Below, piece after piece: positions 19,543 through 30,349 of a stretch of DNA of 64,000 bases. This stretch comes from Shimwellia pseudoproteus (GTDB lineage Bacteria > Pseudomonadota > Gammaproteobacteria > Enterobacterales > Enterobacteriaceae). The stretch covers positions 1 to 64,000 of the forward strand of contig NZ_WBXP01000004.1 in assembly GCF_016415625.1 (NCBI RefSeq), given 5' to 3'. The position numbers were made by a program, and so were the translations under genes. Position 1 is the first letter of the stretch, and the number at the start of each line of letters is the position of its first letter. The notes beneath the pieces are model-generated. The model did no database searches. It was given only the letters and a program-made list of their open reading frames with translations, and was not told the DNA's origin.

Positions 19543-21477
19543 TTATGATGATTTGCGTACCCGCAGATACCATTCACACAACAGGCGAACCTGTTTGCGG
19601 GTGTAGCCTTTTTCCATCATACGATCGACAAAATCGTCGTGTTTTTTCTGCTCGTCGGTGGACGTTTTGGCATTGAACGAAATCACCGGCAGTAACTCTT
19701 CGGTGTTCGAGAACATTTTCTTCTCGATAACGGTACGCAGCTTCTCATAGCTGGTCCAGGACGGGTTACGGCTATTATTATTGGCCCGGGCGCGCAGCAC
19801 GAAGTTAACGATTTCATTGCGGAAATCTTTCGGGTTGCTGATCCCGGCGGGTTTTTCGATTTTCTCCAGTTCGGCATTGAGGGATTCGCGGTCAAACAAC
19901 TGGCCGGTATCCGGATCGCGGTATTCCTGATCCTGGATCCAGAAATCCGCATAAGTGACATAACGATCGAAAATGTTCTGCCCGTATTCCGAATAGGACT
20001 CCAGGTAGGCGGTCTGGATCTCTTTGCCAATAAACTCGGCGTATTTCGGGATCAGGTAGCCTTTGAGGAACTCAAGGTAACGTTCAGACTGCTCCTGGGG
20101 GAACTGCTCACGTTCTATCTGCTGCTCCAGAACATAGAACAGATGGACCGGGTTTGCCGCCACTTCCGCGTGGTCAAAGTTAAACACCCGGGAGAGGATC
20201 TTAAAGGCAAAGCGGGTGGACAACCCGTTCATGCCTTCATCGACACCGGCATAGTCCCGGTACTCCTGGTAGGACTTGGCCTTCGGATCGGTGTCTTTGA
20301 GGCTTTCACCGTCATACACCCGCATCTTCGAGTACATGCTGGAGTTTTCCGGCTCTTTGAGGCGCGACAGGATCGAGAAGCGGGCCAGGGTTTCCAGGGT
20401 CCCCGGTGCGCACGGGGCGTGAGTCAGCTCACTGTGGTTAAGCAGTTTTTCATAAATGCGCATCTCTTCAGAAATTCGCAGGCAGTAAGGCACCTTGACG
20501 ATATAAACACGGTCGAGGAATGCCTCGTTGTTTTTGTTATTGCGGAAGGTGACCCATTCAGATTCGTTGGAGTGGGCCAGAATAATTCCGCTGAACGGCA
20601 GGGCAGAGATCCCCTCGGTACCGTTATAGTTACCTTCCTGGGTGGCTGTCAGCAACGGATGCAGGACTTTAATCGGCGCTTTGAACATTTCGACAAATTC
20701 CATGATCCCCTGGTTGGCCCGGCACAGGGCGCCGGAATAGCCATAGGCATCAGGATCGTTTTGGGCAAAATGCTCCAGCTTACGAATGTCCACTTTACCG
20801 ACCAGCGCAGAGATATCCTGGTTGTTCTCATCACCGGGTTCGGTTTTGGCAATAGCAATCTGCTCCAGAATAGACGGCCATACCTTCACCACCCGGAATT
20901 TGGTGATGTCGCCGCCAAATTCATGGAGCCGTTTCGCCGCCCAGGGAGACATGATGGTGCCCAGATAGCGGGGCGGAACACCGTACTCTTTCTCCAGGAT
21001 TTGTGTGTCTTCCTGGGGGTTAAACAGGCACAGCGGATGGTCGTTTACCGGGCTGCGCTCACCGTTGGCGCTCAGCACATAAATAGGCACCCGCTGCATC
21101 AGCGATTTCAGTCGTTCCGCTAACGATGATTTACCGCCGCCCACCGGCCCCAGCAGGTAGAGGATCTGTTTCTTCTCTTCCAGCCCCTGAGCCGCGTGTT
21201 TCAGATAAGAGACAATCTGTTCGATGGCGTCTTCCATGCCATAGAACTCTTCAAAGGCGGGGTAGCGGGCAACTACCCGGTTCGAAAAGAGACGGGACAA
21301 CCGTGGTTCCAGGGCAGTATCCACCATCACTGGCTCACCAATGGCCATCAGTAGCCGTTCTGCCGCGTTGGCATATGCACTGCGATCTTGCCGGCAAATG
21401 GTAAGAAATTCCTGCAGTGTGAACTCTTCGTCCTTGGCAGCTTCATAACGCTGGCGATAGTGATCGAATATATTCAT
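19543..21477 (-). CDS. yeaG: Serine protein kinase YeaG (PrkA family)
   Basis: A 644-residue PrkA-type protein, identical in length to E. coli YeaG. The AAA-like N-terminal part has a Walker A loop, LLGPVGGGKSSLAERL, and the C-terminal half carries the PrkA kinase-like domain. In E. coli it is induced by nitrogen limitation through sigma-54 and NtrC and in stationary phase by RpoS, and it acts with YeaH. A possible sigma-54 promoter lies about 90 bp upstream. Confidence 0.96.
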   Translation of the reverse strand: MNIFDHYRQRYEAAKDEEFTLQEFLTICRQDRSAYANAAERLLMAIGEPVMVDTALEPRLSRLFSNRVVARYPAFEEFYGMEDAIEQIVSYLKHAAQGLEEKKQILYLLGPVGGGKSSLAERLKSLMQRVPIYVLSANGERSPVNDHPLCLFNPQEDTQILEKEYGVPPRYLGTIMSPWAAKRLHEFGGDITKFRVVKVWPSILEQIAIAKTEPGDENNQDISALVGKVDIRKLEHFAQNDPDAYGYSGALCRANQGIMEFVEMFKAPIKVLHPLLTATQEGNYNGTEGISALPFSGIILAHSNESEWVTFRNNKNNEAFLDRVYIVKVPYCLRISEEMRIYEKLLNHSELTHAPCAPGTLETLARFSILSRLKEPENSSMYSKMRVYDGESLKDTDPKAKSYQEYRDYAGVDEGMNGLSTRFAFKILSRVFNFDHAEVAANPVHLFYVLEQQIEREQFPQEQSERYLEFLKGYLIPKYAEFIGKEIQTAYLESYSEYGQNIFDRYVTYADFWIQDQEYRDPDTGQLFDRESLNAELEKIEKPAGISNPKDFRNEIVNFVLRARANNNSRNPSWTSYEKLRTVIEKKMFSNTEELLPVISFNAKTSTDEQKKHDDFVDRMMEKGYTRKQVRLLCEWYLRVRKSS

Positions 21478-21575
21478 GGTATGCCGTCCTTTCGTTTTTT
21501 AGCACAGGTTACAGAGCCATTCGGATGAGTAATAGAGAGGCTCCAGGAAGACGTATACTGACGCTGGCCTTATCC

Positions 21576-21591
21576 AGCAACCGGCATGCCG
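21576..21591 (-). promoter_or_regulatory. Candidate sigma-54 promoter of yeaGH
   Basis: Read leftward, GGCAT-N5-TTGCT gives the GG (-24) and GC (-12) pair with exactly ten bases between, as sigma-54 needs. It would start transcription near 21565, about 88 nt before yeaG. This agrees with the sigma-54 control known for E. coli yeaG. The rest of the 21478-21904 gap, about 430 bp, shows no gene; its right end should hold the mipA promoter. Confidence 0.5.
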
Positions 21592-21904
21592 GGCCGCTTT
21601 ATATCCCCGCAGATGGTGTGGTAAGCCTGATCAGTGTGTTGCATCCTCGTAATTTTAAGCGTAGATGGCATTTAGAAAACTTGCACCGCCTCCCTGTAAA
21701 TTTCAAATACATATCAATAACTCATCCGGCGTTACGTTACACAGATCTCAGGGTTTTTGTTCTGCCATCACAAAGATTTCACGCGGCTGACACTGGCTTG
21801 CTACCTGTGCGACGCATAATTGACGATTTGTGTAAATTAATTTTGGTATTGTAAAACGGCTAATTGGAGTCGTCGTTTAGTTTTATTAAAGGATTAAATA
21901 TATT

Positions 21905-22651
21905 GTGACCAGGTTAATGAACGTTACCGCAGGGGCTATTATTGCCGCTACCGCATTCGCGGCGCATGCTGATGGTCCCTGGACGATTGGTGCCGGGGCA
22001 GGTTTTGTCGAGAATGCCTACAAATCCTATGATCGTGATATCTGGCCAGATCCGGTTATCGGCTATGATGGGGAGAGTGTTTGGTTTGACGGGCTCGAGG
22101 GGGGGTACTACCTGTGGAATGACCAAAGCGACAAATTGTCGGTGATGGCCAATTTTGCCCCGCAGTATTTCCGGCCTAAAGACAGTGATAACCGCCAGCT
22201 ACGCCAGCTTAATCATCGCCGGCCCACCGTCATGGCAGGGCTCTCTTATGTCCACATCTCCCAATATGGTGCGCTGCGCACTTCGCTGGCCGGGGACATT
22301 CTTGACAACAGTAATGGGATTGTCTGGGATACCGCCTGGCTGTACAGCTATACCGGGGGGAAATGGGAGATCACGCCCGGTATCGGTGTGGTCTGGAACA
22401 GTGCAAACCAGAACCGCTACTACTACGGGGTGAGTTATTCAGAGTCTCGCCACAGTGGCCTGAAACACTACAACCCGGACAGCAGCTGGAACCCGTATCT
22501 GGAATTGACGGTAAACTACCATCTGACCAGTGACTGGACGCTGTACGGCACCGGGCGCTATACCCGCCTGAGTGATGAAGAGAAAGACAGCCCGATGGTG
22601 GGTAAATCCTGGACGGGGTTATTATCCACCGGGATAACCTATTCTTTCTGA
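21905..22651 (+). CDS. mipA: MipA/OmpV family outer membrane protein
   Basis: A 248-residue exported beta-barrel protein; E. coli MipA is also 248 aa and was described as a scaffold linking the transglycosylase MltA to PBP1B. Signal peptide ends near AAHAD, and mature strands include WTIGAGAGFVENAYKSYD and the C-terminal LLSTGITYSF ending in Phe, the barrel-insertion signal. GTG 21905 has AAGGA nine bases upstream; ATG 21917 is an alternative. Confidence 0.92.
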   Translation: MTRLMNVTAGAIIAATAFAAHADGPWTIGAGAGFVENAYKSYDRDIWPDPVIGYDGESVWFDGLEGGYYLWNDQSDKLSVMANFAPQYFRPKDSDNRQLRQLNHRRPTVMAGLSYVHISQYGALRTSLAGDILDNSNGIVWDTAWLYSYTGGKWEITPGIGVVWNSANQNRYYYGVSYSESRHSGLKHYNPDSSWNPYLELTVNYHLTSDWTLYGTGRYTRLSDEEKDSPMVGKSWTGLLSTGITYSF

Positions 22652-22668
22652 CCGATGGCTTGCTATAA

Positions 22669-22702
22669 AGCACAACAGGCCCGCATGGCGGGCCTGTTGT
22701 GC
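22669..22702. terminator. Long hairpin between convergent mipA and yeaD
   Basis: A near-perfect stem of about 15 bp (AGCACAACAGGCCCGC with GCGGGCCTGTTGTGCT) lies right after mipA and before the yeaD stop, so it probably serves both strands. No long T-run. Confidence 0.75.
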
Positions 22703-22723
22703 TATCCGACAGCCTGGCCGCCG

Positions 22724-23608
22724 TTATGCTTTTGCCACCCGGATAATCTGGGTCAGCAGAGAAGGATGTGCGGCGGTCACTTTCTGTGCTTCGGTGGCGA
22801 CAGCACTTTCCACACAGACAAAGGTTTTGTAGCCGTCATCCGGCATATCGGCCATGCTCACTGACAGCGCCGGGCCGGGGTTCCAGCCCACCACATTCAG
22901 ATGATGGCGATGTTCGACATCAATACGGCGCCCGAGGCGGCTATCGTGGATGACGCTGACGGCCTGCGGCTCAAGGTATACGCGGTCGGTGCGATCCGGG
23001 AAGGTCTGAGTACCGTCAATCAGGGTGCCGATTTCCGCGTTGTTCACTTTATCAATGTAGCGATTGCCCAGGCCACTGACCGACACGGCGCTGATATCAC
23101 CGACATTAAAATAGCTGTGCAGGGCGCTGGTGGTTTCAAAATCACCGTGCGCTTCGAGGGTTATTTCACAGCTGGCCCCCAGTTTGTACTGGGCGGTGAG
23201 GGAGAAATCGTGAGGCCAGTACTGGCGGGAAGCATCGCTACTGTGCAGCTGGAAGGTCAGCACGACGCCGCTGGCGTCTTCACTATGACCGGTCAGGGTC
23301 CAGGGCAGGTTACGGGCAAAACCGTGGGCCGGAAGGCCCTGCCGGGCGGCGGGACCAAACCACGGCCAGCACAGCGGTACGCCGCCGCGGATAGCAACGC
23401 CTTTCTTAAACGGGGTGTTGCCGCTGAGCCACAATACGTCCTGCTCACCGGTGGGTTGCCAGTTGAGCAGGTGAGCACCCTGTAATGCCACCGCGGCGCG
23501 GACCGCCGGATGATCAACGACAATAACGTCCAGCTCGTCCTTGCGGCGCAGTGACAGCGCAGGGGTGATTTTTTCTACAACCGGCAGTGCAAAAATAGAT
23601 GAAATCAT
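22724..23608 (-). CDS. yeaD: Glucose-6-phosphate 1-epimerase YeaD
   Basis: D-hexose-6-phosphate mutarotase of the galactose mutarotase fold, interconverting alpha and beta anomers of glucose 6-phosphate. The product is 294 aa, as in E. coli. Typical segments: LQGAHLLNWQP, GVAIRGGVPLCWPWFGP, PAHGFARN with the catalytic His, and the downstream TSALHSYFNVGD and VCVESAV with the catalytic Glu. It lies downstream of gapA in the same direction, separated by a terminator. Confidence 0.94.
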   Translation of the reverse strand: MISSIFALPVVEKITPALSLRRKDELDVIVVDHPAVRAAVALQGAHLLNWQPTGEQDVLWLSGNTPFKKGVAIRGGVPLCWPWFGPAARQGLPAHGFARNLPWTLTGHSEDASGVVLTFQLHSSDASRQYWPHDFSLTAQYKLGASCEITLEAHGDFETTSALHSYFNVGDISAVSVSGLGNRYIDKVNNAEIGTLIDGTQTFPDRTDRVYLEPQAVSVIHDSRLGRRIDVEHRHHLNVVGWNPGPALSVSMADMPDDGYKTFVCVESAVATEAQKVTAAHPSLLTQIIRVAKA

Positions 23609-23633
23609 TCAGATAACCCTTAGCGTAAAGCAT

Positions 23634-23664
23634 AAAAAAGGCGACCGGAGTGGTCTTTTTTATT
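23634..23664 (-). terminator. Second copy of the gapA terminator motif upstream of yeaD
   Basis: The 17-base run AAAAAGGCGACCGGAGT occurs here and again at the gapA terminator near 23835. Here the second arm is changed (GGTC instead of TCGCC), leaving a shorter GACC/GGTC stem with T-runs on both strands. It may be a decayed terminator duplicate placed in the yeaD leader. Confidence 0.45.
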
Positions 23665-23833
23665 CAATGAGTTCATTGGCTTACTGTTTTACCAGTAATG
23701 TGGTTCCACCATTCTACAGCATAAAACCATAGATTGATCATATTGATGACCGCTGCGCTGCGACACATCCGGCGTTTAAACCTCGGGGGGCAGCCCTGGC
23801 CGCGCCTGAACGGCTCACCACGACAGGGGAATA

Positions 23834-23862
23834 AAAAAAGGCGACCGGAGTCGCCTTTTATA
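23834..23862 (-). terminator. Rho-independent terminator of gapA
   Basis: AAAAGGCGAC and GTCGCCTTTT form a symmetrical stem; on the minus strand a long T-run follows. Located just past the gapA stop. Confidence 0.88.
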
Positions 23863-23882
23863 AGCCTGTTGCTGGTTACATC

Positions 23883-24890
<1,008 letters not shown>

Positions 24891-24921
24891 CTATTTGTTA
24901 GTGAATAAAAGGTTGGCTGTA

Positions 24922-24949
24922 AAATTACAAAAACCTTACTCAGCGTCAA
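24922..24949 (-). promoter_or_regulatory. gapA proximal promoter
   Basis: Read leftward: TTGACG (24949-24944), 16-bp spacer, TAATTT (24927-24922). The position about 45 bp before the start codon, and the surrounding sequence, match the main P1 promoter of E. coli gapA. Confidence 0.6.
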
Positions 24950-25084
24950 GCGGAATCGTGTCAATCATTGCGACAAATCAAACGTATGACCACGTATTAT
25001 TCAATGTATTCCACCTGACAGCCTGAACGCCTCAACCCATATGGGGCCGGACGCGTCGATTTTAAAGGGGTAAATGCATAAAAA

Positions 25085-25100
25085 TGTGATTGTCATCACA
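25085..25100. promoter_or_regulatory. CRP site between gapA and msrB
   Basis: TGTGA-N6-TCACA is a perfect cAMP-CRP half-site pair. It is about 207 bp upstream of gapA and 119 bp upstream of msrB, so it could act on either gene. CRP control of gapA is known in E. coli. The remaining gap (24879-25218) carries no gene. Confidence 0.7.
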
Positions 25101-25218
25101 ATTGTACCCCCAGTAAGACAACCGCCGAGAATTAACACCAAATGAGTTCGGTTACTGTTAATGTTTTGTTAGAATAGAAGGGATAATGTTATCTGTCTAA
25201 CGTGCACAAGATACCCCT

Positions 25219-25632
25219 ATGAGCAGATCCGATTCCGCTGAAAACGTAAAGCAAACCCTGAGCGATGTTCAATTTTACGTTACCCAACAACGGGGTACCG
25301 AAGCCCCCTTTACCGGCCGCCTGCTGCATAACCAGCGTGATGGCCTCTACCACTGCCTGGTCTGCGACGCGCCGTTGTTTACCTCGCAGAGTAAATTTGA
25401 TTCCGGCTGCGGCTGGCCGAGTTTCTTTGAGCCTGTGACGCCGGACGCTATCCGTTACCTGGAAGATACCTCCCACGGTATGCGTCGGGTAGAGATCCGC
25501 TGTGCGAAGTGTGATGCCCATTTAGGCCACGTCTTTCCCGATGGCCCACAGCCCACCGGCGAGCGTTATTGCGTCAACTCGGCCTCCCTGAGCTTTATTG
25601 ACGGCGCCGACGGCGGCAAAACTAACGGCTAA
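25219..25632 (+). CDS. msrB: Methionine-R-sulfoxide reductase MsrB
   Basis: Repairs methionine-R-sulfoxide in proteins. The product is 137 aa, as in E. coli. Four zinc cysteines appear in two CxxC pairs (CLVCDAPL and CAKCDAHLG), and the catalytic Cys is in [10 protein letters not shown]; the family signature SGCGWPSF is present. Divergent from gapA and followed by yeaC after 40 bp, as in E. coli. Confidence 0.96.
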   Translation: MSRSDSAENVKQTLSDVQFYVTQQRGTEAPFTGRLLHNQRDGLYHCLVCDAPLFTSQSKFDSGCGWPSFFEPVTPDAIRYLEDTSHGMRRVEIRCAKCDAHLGHVFPDGPQPTGERYCVNSASLSFIDGADGGKTNG

Positions 25633-25672
25633 AGAAACGATTCAGCAAATTATTCCATTCGGGGGAGCACCA

Positions 25673-25951
25673 ATGAATCTCGACGATATGATCACCTCAC
25701 TGACACCAGAGGTCTATCAGCGCCTGGCCACCGCCGTAGAATTAGGCAAGTGGCCGGACGGGGTAGCGCTGACAGCGGAACAGAAAGAGAACTGCCTGCA
25801 ACTGGTGATGCTGTGGCAAAGCCGCAACAACCATGACGCTCAACATATGACCCTGAACACCCAGGGGCAGATTGAGATGAAAAGTAAGCAGCAGCTCAAG
25901 GCGGATTTTGGCGTGGTGCCGCCGCCTATCACCACGCTTAAACCTCAGTAA
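25673..25951 (+). CDS. yeaC: DUF1315 family protein YeaC
   Basis: A 92-residue protein nearly the same as E. coli YeaC (90 aa): MNLDDMITSLTPEVYQRL, LGKWPDGVALTAEQKENCLQ, MKSKQQLKADFG. ATG 25673 follows GGGGGAG. Likely co-transcribed with msrB. Function unknown. Confidence 0.92.
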   Translation: MNLDDMITSLTPEVYQRLATAVELGKWPDGVALTAEQKENCLQLVMLWQSRNNHDAQHMTLNTQGQIEMKSKQQLKADFGVVPPPITTLKPQ

Positions 25952-25984
25952 TTGCCCGCCGCCGGATGGGGCTGTTCCGGCGGC

Positions 25985-26629
25985 CTATCCGCCGTGGCTT
26001 TCCAGCCAGTCCGTCAGGGTGTACAACGTGGCCCCGGCGGCGGCCATGTCCTGAAACGCCAGCGCGCTGTCCTGGGGGGTAATATTCACCCCCCGGCAGC
26101 CGTCGGTTATCACATCCACCTGATAGTGCAGATCCAGCGCATCAAGCACGGTGAATTTGACACAATAATCCGTGGCCAGCCCGAGGATAACCAGATGGGT
26201 AATCTGCCGCTGGCTCAGCCAGTCATGAAGCCCGGTTTGCTGGCGGTGGCCATTGTCAAAAAAGCCGCTGTAGCTGTCGATGCGCGGATCCTGGCCTTTA
26301 TCCATGATCACACAGATCCCCTGGCTGTCCAGCAGCGGGTGCAACGCGGCGCCATTGCTATGCTGGACACAGTGATCCGGCCACCAGGTCTGTGCCAGGC
26401 CATCAAGGGTTCCCTGGGTATAGGGTTGCGCCTGCTGAACCCGGGCAAAGCTGCCGTGATCGGCGGGGTGCCAGTCCCGGGTGGCCACGACCGCCGCCCC
26501 GCGGGCGTTGAACACCGCTATCAGCTGATTAGCAATATCAACCGTACTGTCCCCCTGCGGTACCGCCAGGGCCCCGCCGGCACAAAAGTCATTCTGTAAA
26601 TCAACCAGCAGTAAAGCAGACTGTTTCAT
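25985..26629 (-). CDS. pncA: Nicotinamidase PncA
   Basis: Hydrolyses nicotinamide to nicotinate in NAD salvage; also activates pyrazinamide. The 214-residue product shows the catalytic triad regions LLVDLQNDFC (Asp), the Lys in IMDKGQDP and the nucleophile Cys in GLATDYCVKFT, and metal-site His in TRDWHPADHGSF. It follows ansA by 20 bp in one operon. Confidence 0.95.
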   Translation of the reverse strand: MKQSALLLVDLQNDFCAGGALAVPQGDSTVDIANQLIAVFNARGAAVVATRDWHPADHGSFARVQQAQPYTQGTLDGLAQTWWPDHCVQHSNGAALHPLLDSQGICVIMDKGQDPRIDSYSGFFDNGHRQQTGLHDWLSQRQITHLVILGLATDYCVKFTVLDALDLHYQVDVITDGCRGVNITPQDSALAFQDMAAAGATLYTLTDWLESHGG

Positions 26630-26649
26630 GATGGCTCCGTTGTCAGGTA

Positions 26650-27666
26650 TCAGTCGTCAGGGGTTAGTTCGCCGCGCAGGTTCGTGGTCATCGCTCTGCG
26701 GATTTCCTCAACAGTCAACCCCAGACTGAGCAGGTAATGCAACTTGGTCAGCGCCGCTTCGACAGTCATATCATAACCACTGATCACCCCCGCCTGGGCC
26801 AGCGCGTTGCCGGTGGCATAGCCCCCCATATTGACCTTCCCGGAGATACACTGGGTGAGGTTAACCACGATAATACCGCGCTGGCAGGCTTCGGTAAGCG
26901 TGGCGAGAAACGCCGGTTGCTGGGGGGCATTCCCCACGCCGTAAGAACGCAGGATCAGCGCCCGTACTGGCTGGCGCACAAAATTGCTGACCACCTCGGC
27001 GGATATCCCCGGGTAGATGGTCACCACCCCAATGGGCTGGGGAGTAATCGGATGAACAATCAGCGGGCCGCTCTGGGCCGGGGCCGGGGGGGTATTCAGG
27101 CGGCGGATATTGATACCGGCTTCCAGCAGGGGCGGCAGATTGGGGGAGTCGAAGGCATCAAAACCATCGGCATGGGCTTTGGTGGTGCGGTTTCCCCGGT
27201 ACAGCCGGTTATTAAAGAACAGGCTGACGTCGTTGATCGGGTAGTTCGCCGCCACATACAGGGCATTCAGCAAATTAATCTGCCCGTCTGATCGCAGCTC
27301 CGCTAACGGGATTTGTGACCCTGTCACAATGACCGGTTTGCCGAGGTTTTCCAGCATAAACGACAGGGCAGAGGCGGTAAACGCCATGGTGTCGGTGCCG
27401 TGCAGGATCACAAAACCGTCGTAATGGTCGTAATTCGCCTGGATATCATCGGCAATATGCTGCCAGTCCTCCGGCGTCATATCCGAAGAGTCCATCAGCG
27501 GCTGGTATTCATGGATGGTGAAGTCCGGCATTTCCGGACGGTGAAACTCCGGCATCAGTGCCAGCTGGCGCTGTAAATGGCCGGATACCGGTACATAACC
27601 GTGGGCAGAGCGTTGCATACCGATGGTGCCGCCGGTATAGGCGACATAAATGGATTTCTTTGCCAT
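26650..27666 (-). CDS. ansA: Cytoplasmic L-asparaginase I
   Basis: Converts L-asparagine to aspartate and ammonia; type I enzyme without signal peptide. The product is 338 aa, as in E. coli. The two active-site threonine regions are YTGGTIGMQRS and LHGTDTMAFTAS. First gene of the ansA-pncA unit. Confidence 0.95.
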   Translation of the reverse strand: MAKKSIYVAYTGGTIGMQRSAHGYVPVSGHLQRQLALMPEFHRPEMPDFTIHEYQPLMDSSDMTPEDWQHIADDIQANYDHYDGFVILHGTDTMAFTASALSFMLENLGKPVIVTGSQIPLAELRSDGQINLLNALYVAANYPINDVSLFFNNRLYRGNRTTKAHADGFDAFDSPNLPPLLEAGINIRRLNTPPAPAQSGPLIVHPITPQPIGVVTIYPGISAEVVSNFVRQPVRALILRSYGVGNAPQQPAFLATLTEACQRGIIVVNLTQCISGKVNMGGYATGNALAQAGVISGYDMTVEAALTKLHYLLSLGLTVEEIRRAMTTNLRGELTPDD

Positions 27667-27716
27667 AGCTTACTCGGGCCTGTAATAAACAGCCGCAGTA
27701 TAGAGGGGGACGGGGG

Positions 27717-27742
27717 AAAAAACAGCCCGGGAATCCCCGGGC
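27717..27742 (-). terminator. Rho-independent terminator of sppA
   Basis: Read leftward, GCCCGGG pairs with CCCGGGC around a 4-base loop and is followed by CTG and a run of six T. It separates sppA from ansA. Confidence 0.85.
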
Positions 27743-27754
27743 CGTTGCGTTTGA

Positions 27755-29605
27755 TTATTTGATGTCCGCACAGTTGAGGCAGAACGCATAGCGATTGCGC
27801 GGGTCGTTAAACATTGACAGCTTGTCGCTTTCCACTTTAACCGCACTGGCGGCATCTGCCAGCGGCGCCGGCAGCGCCGCGCGGATGGCTTCCGGCAACA
27901 TGGCGCGCACCGAGCCATTCAGGCTTGAGAACACCAGATCCAGCATTGACGGATCGTCCTGGTAGTAAGAGAGGGACCAGGTTTTCAGCTTCGCCAGCCC
28001 GGCGGCTTTAGCGACGGCGTCATCAAAATCCCCCAGACTGTCTACCAGGCCATTGTTTTTTGCGTCCTGGCCAGTCCAGACATGGCCCTGCGCAATCTGA
28101 TCGATCTGCTGCGGGGTTTTATTCCGCGACTTCGCCACCAGGTTAATAAAGCGCTGGTAGCCGTTCTCGATAGACAGCTGGATCATCTGCTGCACTTCCA
28201 GCGGTAGCGCTTTGGTGGTGGAGACATCCGCCAGCGGCGAGGTGGCCACCCCGTCGGTGTTGACGCCAATCTCACGCAGGCTATTTTCCAGGGTGTTGAC
28301 CACCCCAAAGATGCCAATGGAGCCGGTAAGGGTGCTCGGGTTCGCGACGATGTAATTCGCCGGGGTCGAGATCCAGTAGCCCCCGGAGGCCGCCATCCCG
28401 CCCATAGAAACCACCACCGGTTTGCCCGCCTCGCGCGCGGCTTCCAGCTCTTCACGGATCAGCTCAGAGGCGCTGACGCTGCCCCCCGGGCTGTTAACCC
28501 GCAGGACGATAGCTTTTACTGCCGGATCAAGGCGCGCTTCGCGGATCTGGTGGGCCGTGGTATCACCGCCGACATTCCCCGGGGTTTCTTCCCCGTCCAT
28601 AATCGCCCCGCTGGCATAAATCACCGCAATGGTCGAGGACTGACGGGGTTTGGCTTTGACCTGATAGTCATACAGGCTGACGGCCTGGAAATCTTTGTCT
28701 TTCTTATTCCAGCCAAATTTCTCGGTAAGGGCTTTTTCTACCTGAGCCGGGGTGGCCAGGGCATCAACCAGTTTGCTGTTCAGGGCGTACTGGGCCGTAT
28801 CACCGGAGAGCTTTTGCAGCGCATCGAGGGTTGCCTGGGCCCCCGGGAAGAGCTGCTGGGCGGTAATCTGGCGGTTAGCCGCCACGGTGTTCAGGTAGTT
28901 CTGCCACAGCTCGCCAATCCAGCGGCCGTCTGCCTCCCGGGCAGCCGGGGACATATCGTCGCGGATAAACGGCTCCACCGCAGACTTATACGTGCCGACC
29001 CGGAACACATGGGTAGAGACTTTCAGCTTATCCAGCAGGGATTTGTAATACAGGCCGTTAGTGGCAAAACCATGCAGGTCTACCATCCCCTGAGGGGAGA
29101 GCCAGATTTTATTGGCAAAGCTGGCCAGATAGTATTGCCCCTGGCTGTAGCTGTCGCCGATGGCGTACACCGGTTTGCCGCTATCGCGAAATTCGCGCAG
29201 CGCCTTACCGATATACTGCATTGATGGCTGATCGCCCCCGGCAAAATCTTTTAAATCCAGCACCAGGCCGGTGATATTGCTGTCGGTTTTCGCCTGACGG
29301 ATTGCATCGACGATATCAAACAGGGAGTTTTCCTGCAGTTTGTCGGTGTTGGCACCAAACAGCTGGCGGCCAATAATGCCGATTTTGTTGCTAACGGAGG
29401 GTTTGTCTACCACCACCCCGGTGATATCCAGCAGCAGTGCGCCGCGTGCGGTTTCCGGTGAGGTAGAGCTGGATTGTACCCAGATGCCGGCAATAATCAG
29501 CACCAAAGCAATAAAGATCAGATTAAAGAACAGTGAGCGGGTGAAATTAAGCAACCGCCATGTCCATCTAAAAAATGCGCTTATATAACGCCAGAGGGTA
29601 CGCAT
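27755..29605 (-). CDS. sppA: Signal peptide peptidase SppA (protease IV)
   Basis: Inner membrane serine protease that degrades cleaved signal peptides. The 616-residue product has one N-terminal membrane helix near residues 20-45, then two repeated ClpP-like domains. The Ser/Lys dyad is visible: Lys in [12 protein letters not shown] and Ser in [13 protein letters not shown]. coli SppA is 618 aa. ATG follows GGAGAAG. Confidence 0.95.
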   Translation of the reverse strand: MRTLWRYISAFFRWTWRLLNFTRSLFFNLIFIALVLIIAGIWVQSSSTSPETARGALLLDITGVVVDKPSVSNKIGIIGRQLFGANTDKLQENSLFDIVDAIRQAKTDSNITGLVLDLKDFAGGDQPSMQYIGKALREFRDSGKPVYAIGDSYSQGQYYLASFANKIWLSPQGMVDLHGFATNGLYYKSLLDKLKVSTHVFRVGTYKSAVEPFIRDDMSPAAREADGRWIGELWQNYLNTVAANRQITAQQLFPGAQATLDALQKLSGDTAQYALNSKLVDALATPAQVEKALTEKFGWNKKDKDFQAVSLYDYQVKAKPRQSSTIAVIYASGAIMDGEETPGNVGGDTTAHQIREARLDPAVKAIVLRVNSPGGSVSASELIREELEAAREAGKPVVVSMGGMAASGGYWISTPANYIVANPSTLTGSIGIFGVVNTLENSLREIGVNTDGVATSPLADVSTTKALPLEVQQMIQLSIENGYQRFINLVAKSRNKTPQQIDQIAQGHVWTGQDAKNNGLVDSLGDFDDAVAKAAGLAKLKTWSLSYYQDDPSMLDLVFSSLNGSVRAMLPEAIRAALPAPLADAASAVKVESDKLSMFNDPRNRYAFCLNCADIK

Positions 29606-29769
29606 GTCTTCTCCATATCATAGAATGTGAGCTCCCTGACATTCGGACAGGGTGGTGGTCTATCCTAAAGACCGATTAGCCCCTTGTCAGCAGGAAATCG
29701 GGGCGGACTGTAACAAAATACCTTGCTATGTTAGTTTTGTGCACAAATCGGAAGACAGGAGCGAGTTAA

Positions 29770-30321
29770 ATGGATGCACTTGAATTGCTGGTTCAGCGCC
29801 GCAGCGCATCGCGGCTGGCGGAACCTGCCCCCGAGGGGGATGTTCTGCAAAATATTCTGCGGGCCGCCATGCGCGCCCCGGATCACGGCAGTTTGCAGCC
29901 CTGGCGTTTCACGCTGATTGAAGGCGAAGGCCGCGACCGGTTTAGCCAGCTGCTGGAGCAGGCGGCCCGTGAAGCGGGTGAGGATGACAAACGAATTGAA
30001 AAGGCCCGCACCGCGCCGTTCCGTGCGCCACTGATTATTACGGTTGTCGCCCACTGTGAGCAACATCATAAAGTGCCCCTGTGGGAGCAAGAGATGAGCG
30101 CCGGTTGCGCGGTGATGGCGATGCAAATGGCCGCGCTTGCCCAGGGGTTTAACGGCATCTGGCGCAGCGGTGTGTTAACCGAAAGCCCCGTGGTGCGCAC
30201 GGCGTTTGGCTGCCGTGAGCAGGACAAAATTGTCGGCTTCTTATATCTGGGCACCCCCCAGTTAAAATCGTCCACCACCCTCAGCGTGGTTGACCCGGCG
30301 CCGTTTGTGCGTCGGTTCTGA
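29770..30321 (+). CDS. ydjA: NAD(P)H nitroreductase YdjA
   Basis: A 183-residue FMN-binding nitroreductase-fold protein, same length as E. coli YdjA. Begins [16 protein letters not shown] with the FMN phosphate-binding arginines, then [12 protein letters not shown] and the C-terminal GFLYLGTP. Physiological substrate unknown. Divergent from sppA, upstream of selD. Confidence 0.93.
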   Translation: MDALELLVQRRSASRLAEPAPEGDVLQNILRAAMRAPDHGSLQPWRFTLIEGEGRDRFSQLLEQAAREAGEDDKRIEKARTAPFRAPLIITVVAHCEQHHKVPLWEQEMSAGCAVMAMQMAALAQGFNGIWRSGVLTESPVVRTAFGCREQDKIVGFLYLGTPQLKSSTTLSVVDPAPFVRRF

Positions 30322-30327
30322 TGCCAG

Positions 30328-30349
30328 ACTGCCCGGGTCGCCGGGCAGT
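30328..30349 (+). terminator. Hairpin between ydjA and selD
   Basis: ACTGCCCGG (30328-30336) pairs perfectly with CCGGGCAGT (30341-30349); only a short TTATGGTTA follows. Probably a weak terminator, with selD made partly from its own promoter in the 170 bp beyond. Confidence 0.55.

Noticed and set aside
20143..21123. Long plus-strand frame opposite yeaG
   Set aside because: Mirror of the yeaG codon pattern; yeaG itself is full length and well conserved.
21525..21854. Plus-strand 109-codon frame between yeaG and mipA
   Set aside because: Covers the likely promoters of both genes; no ribosome site and no recognisable protein features.
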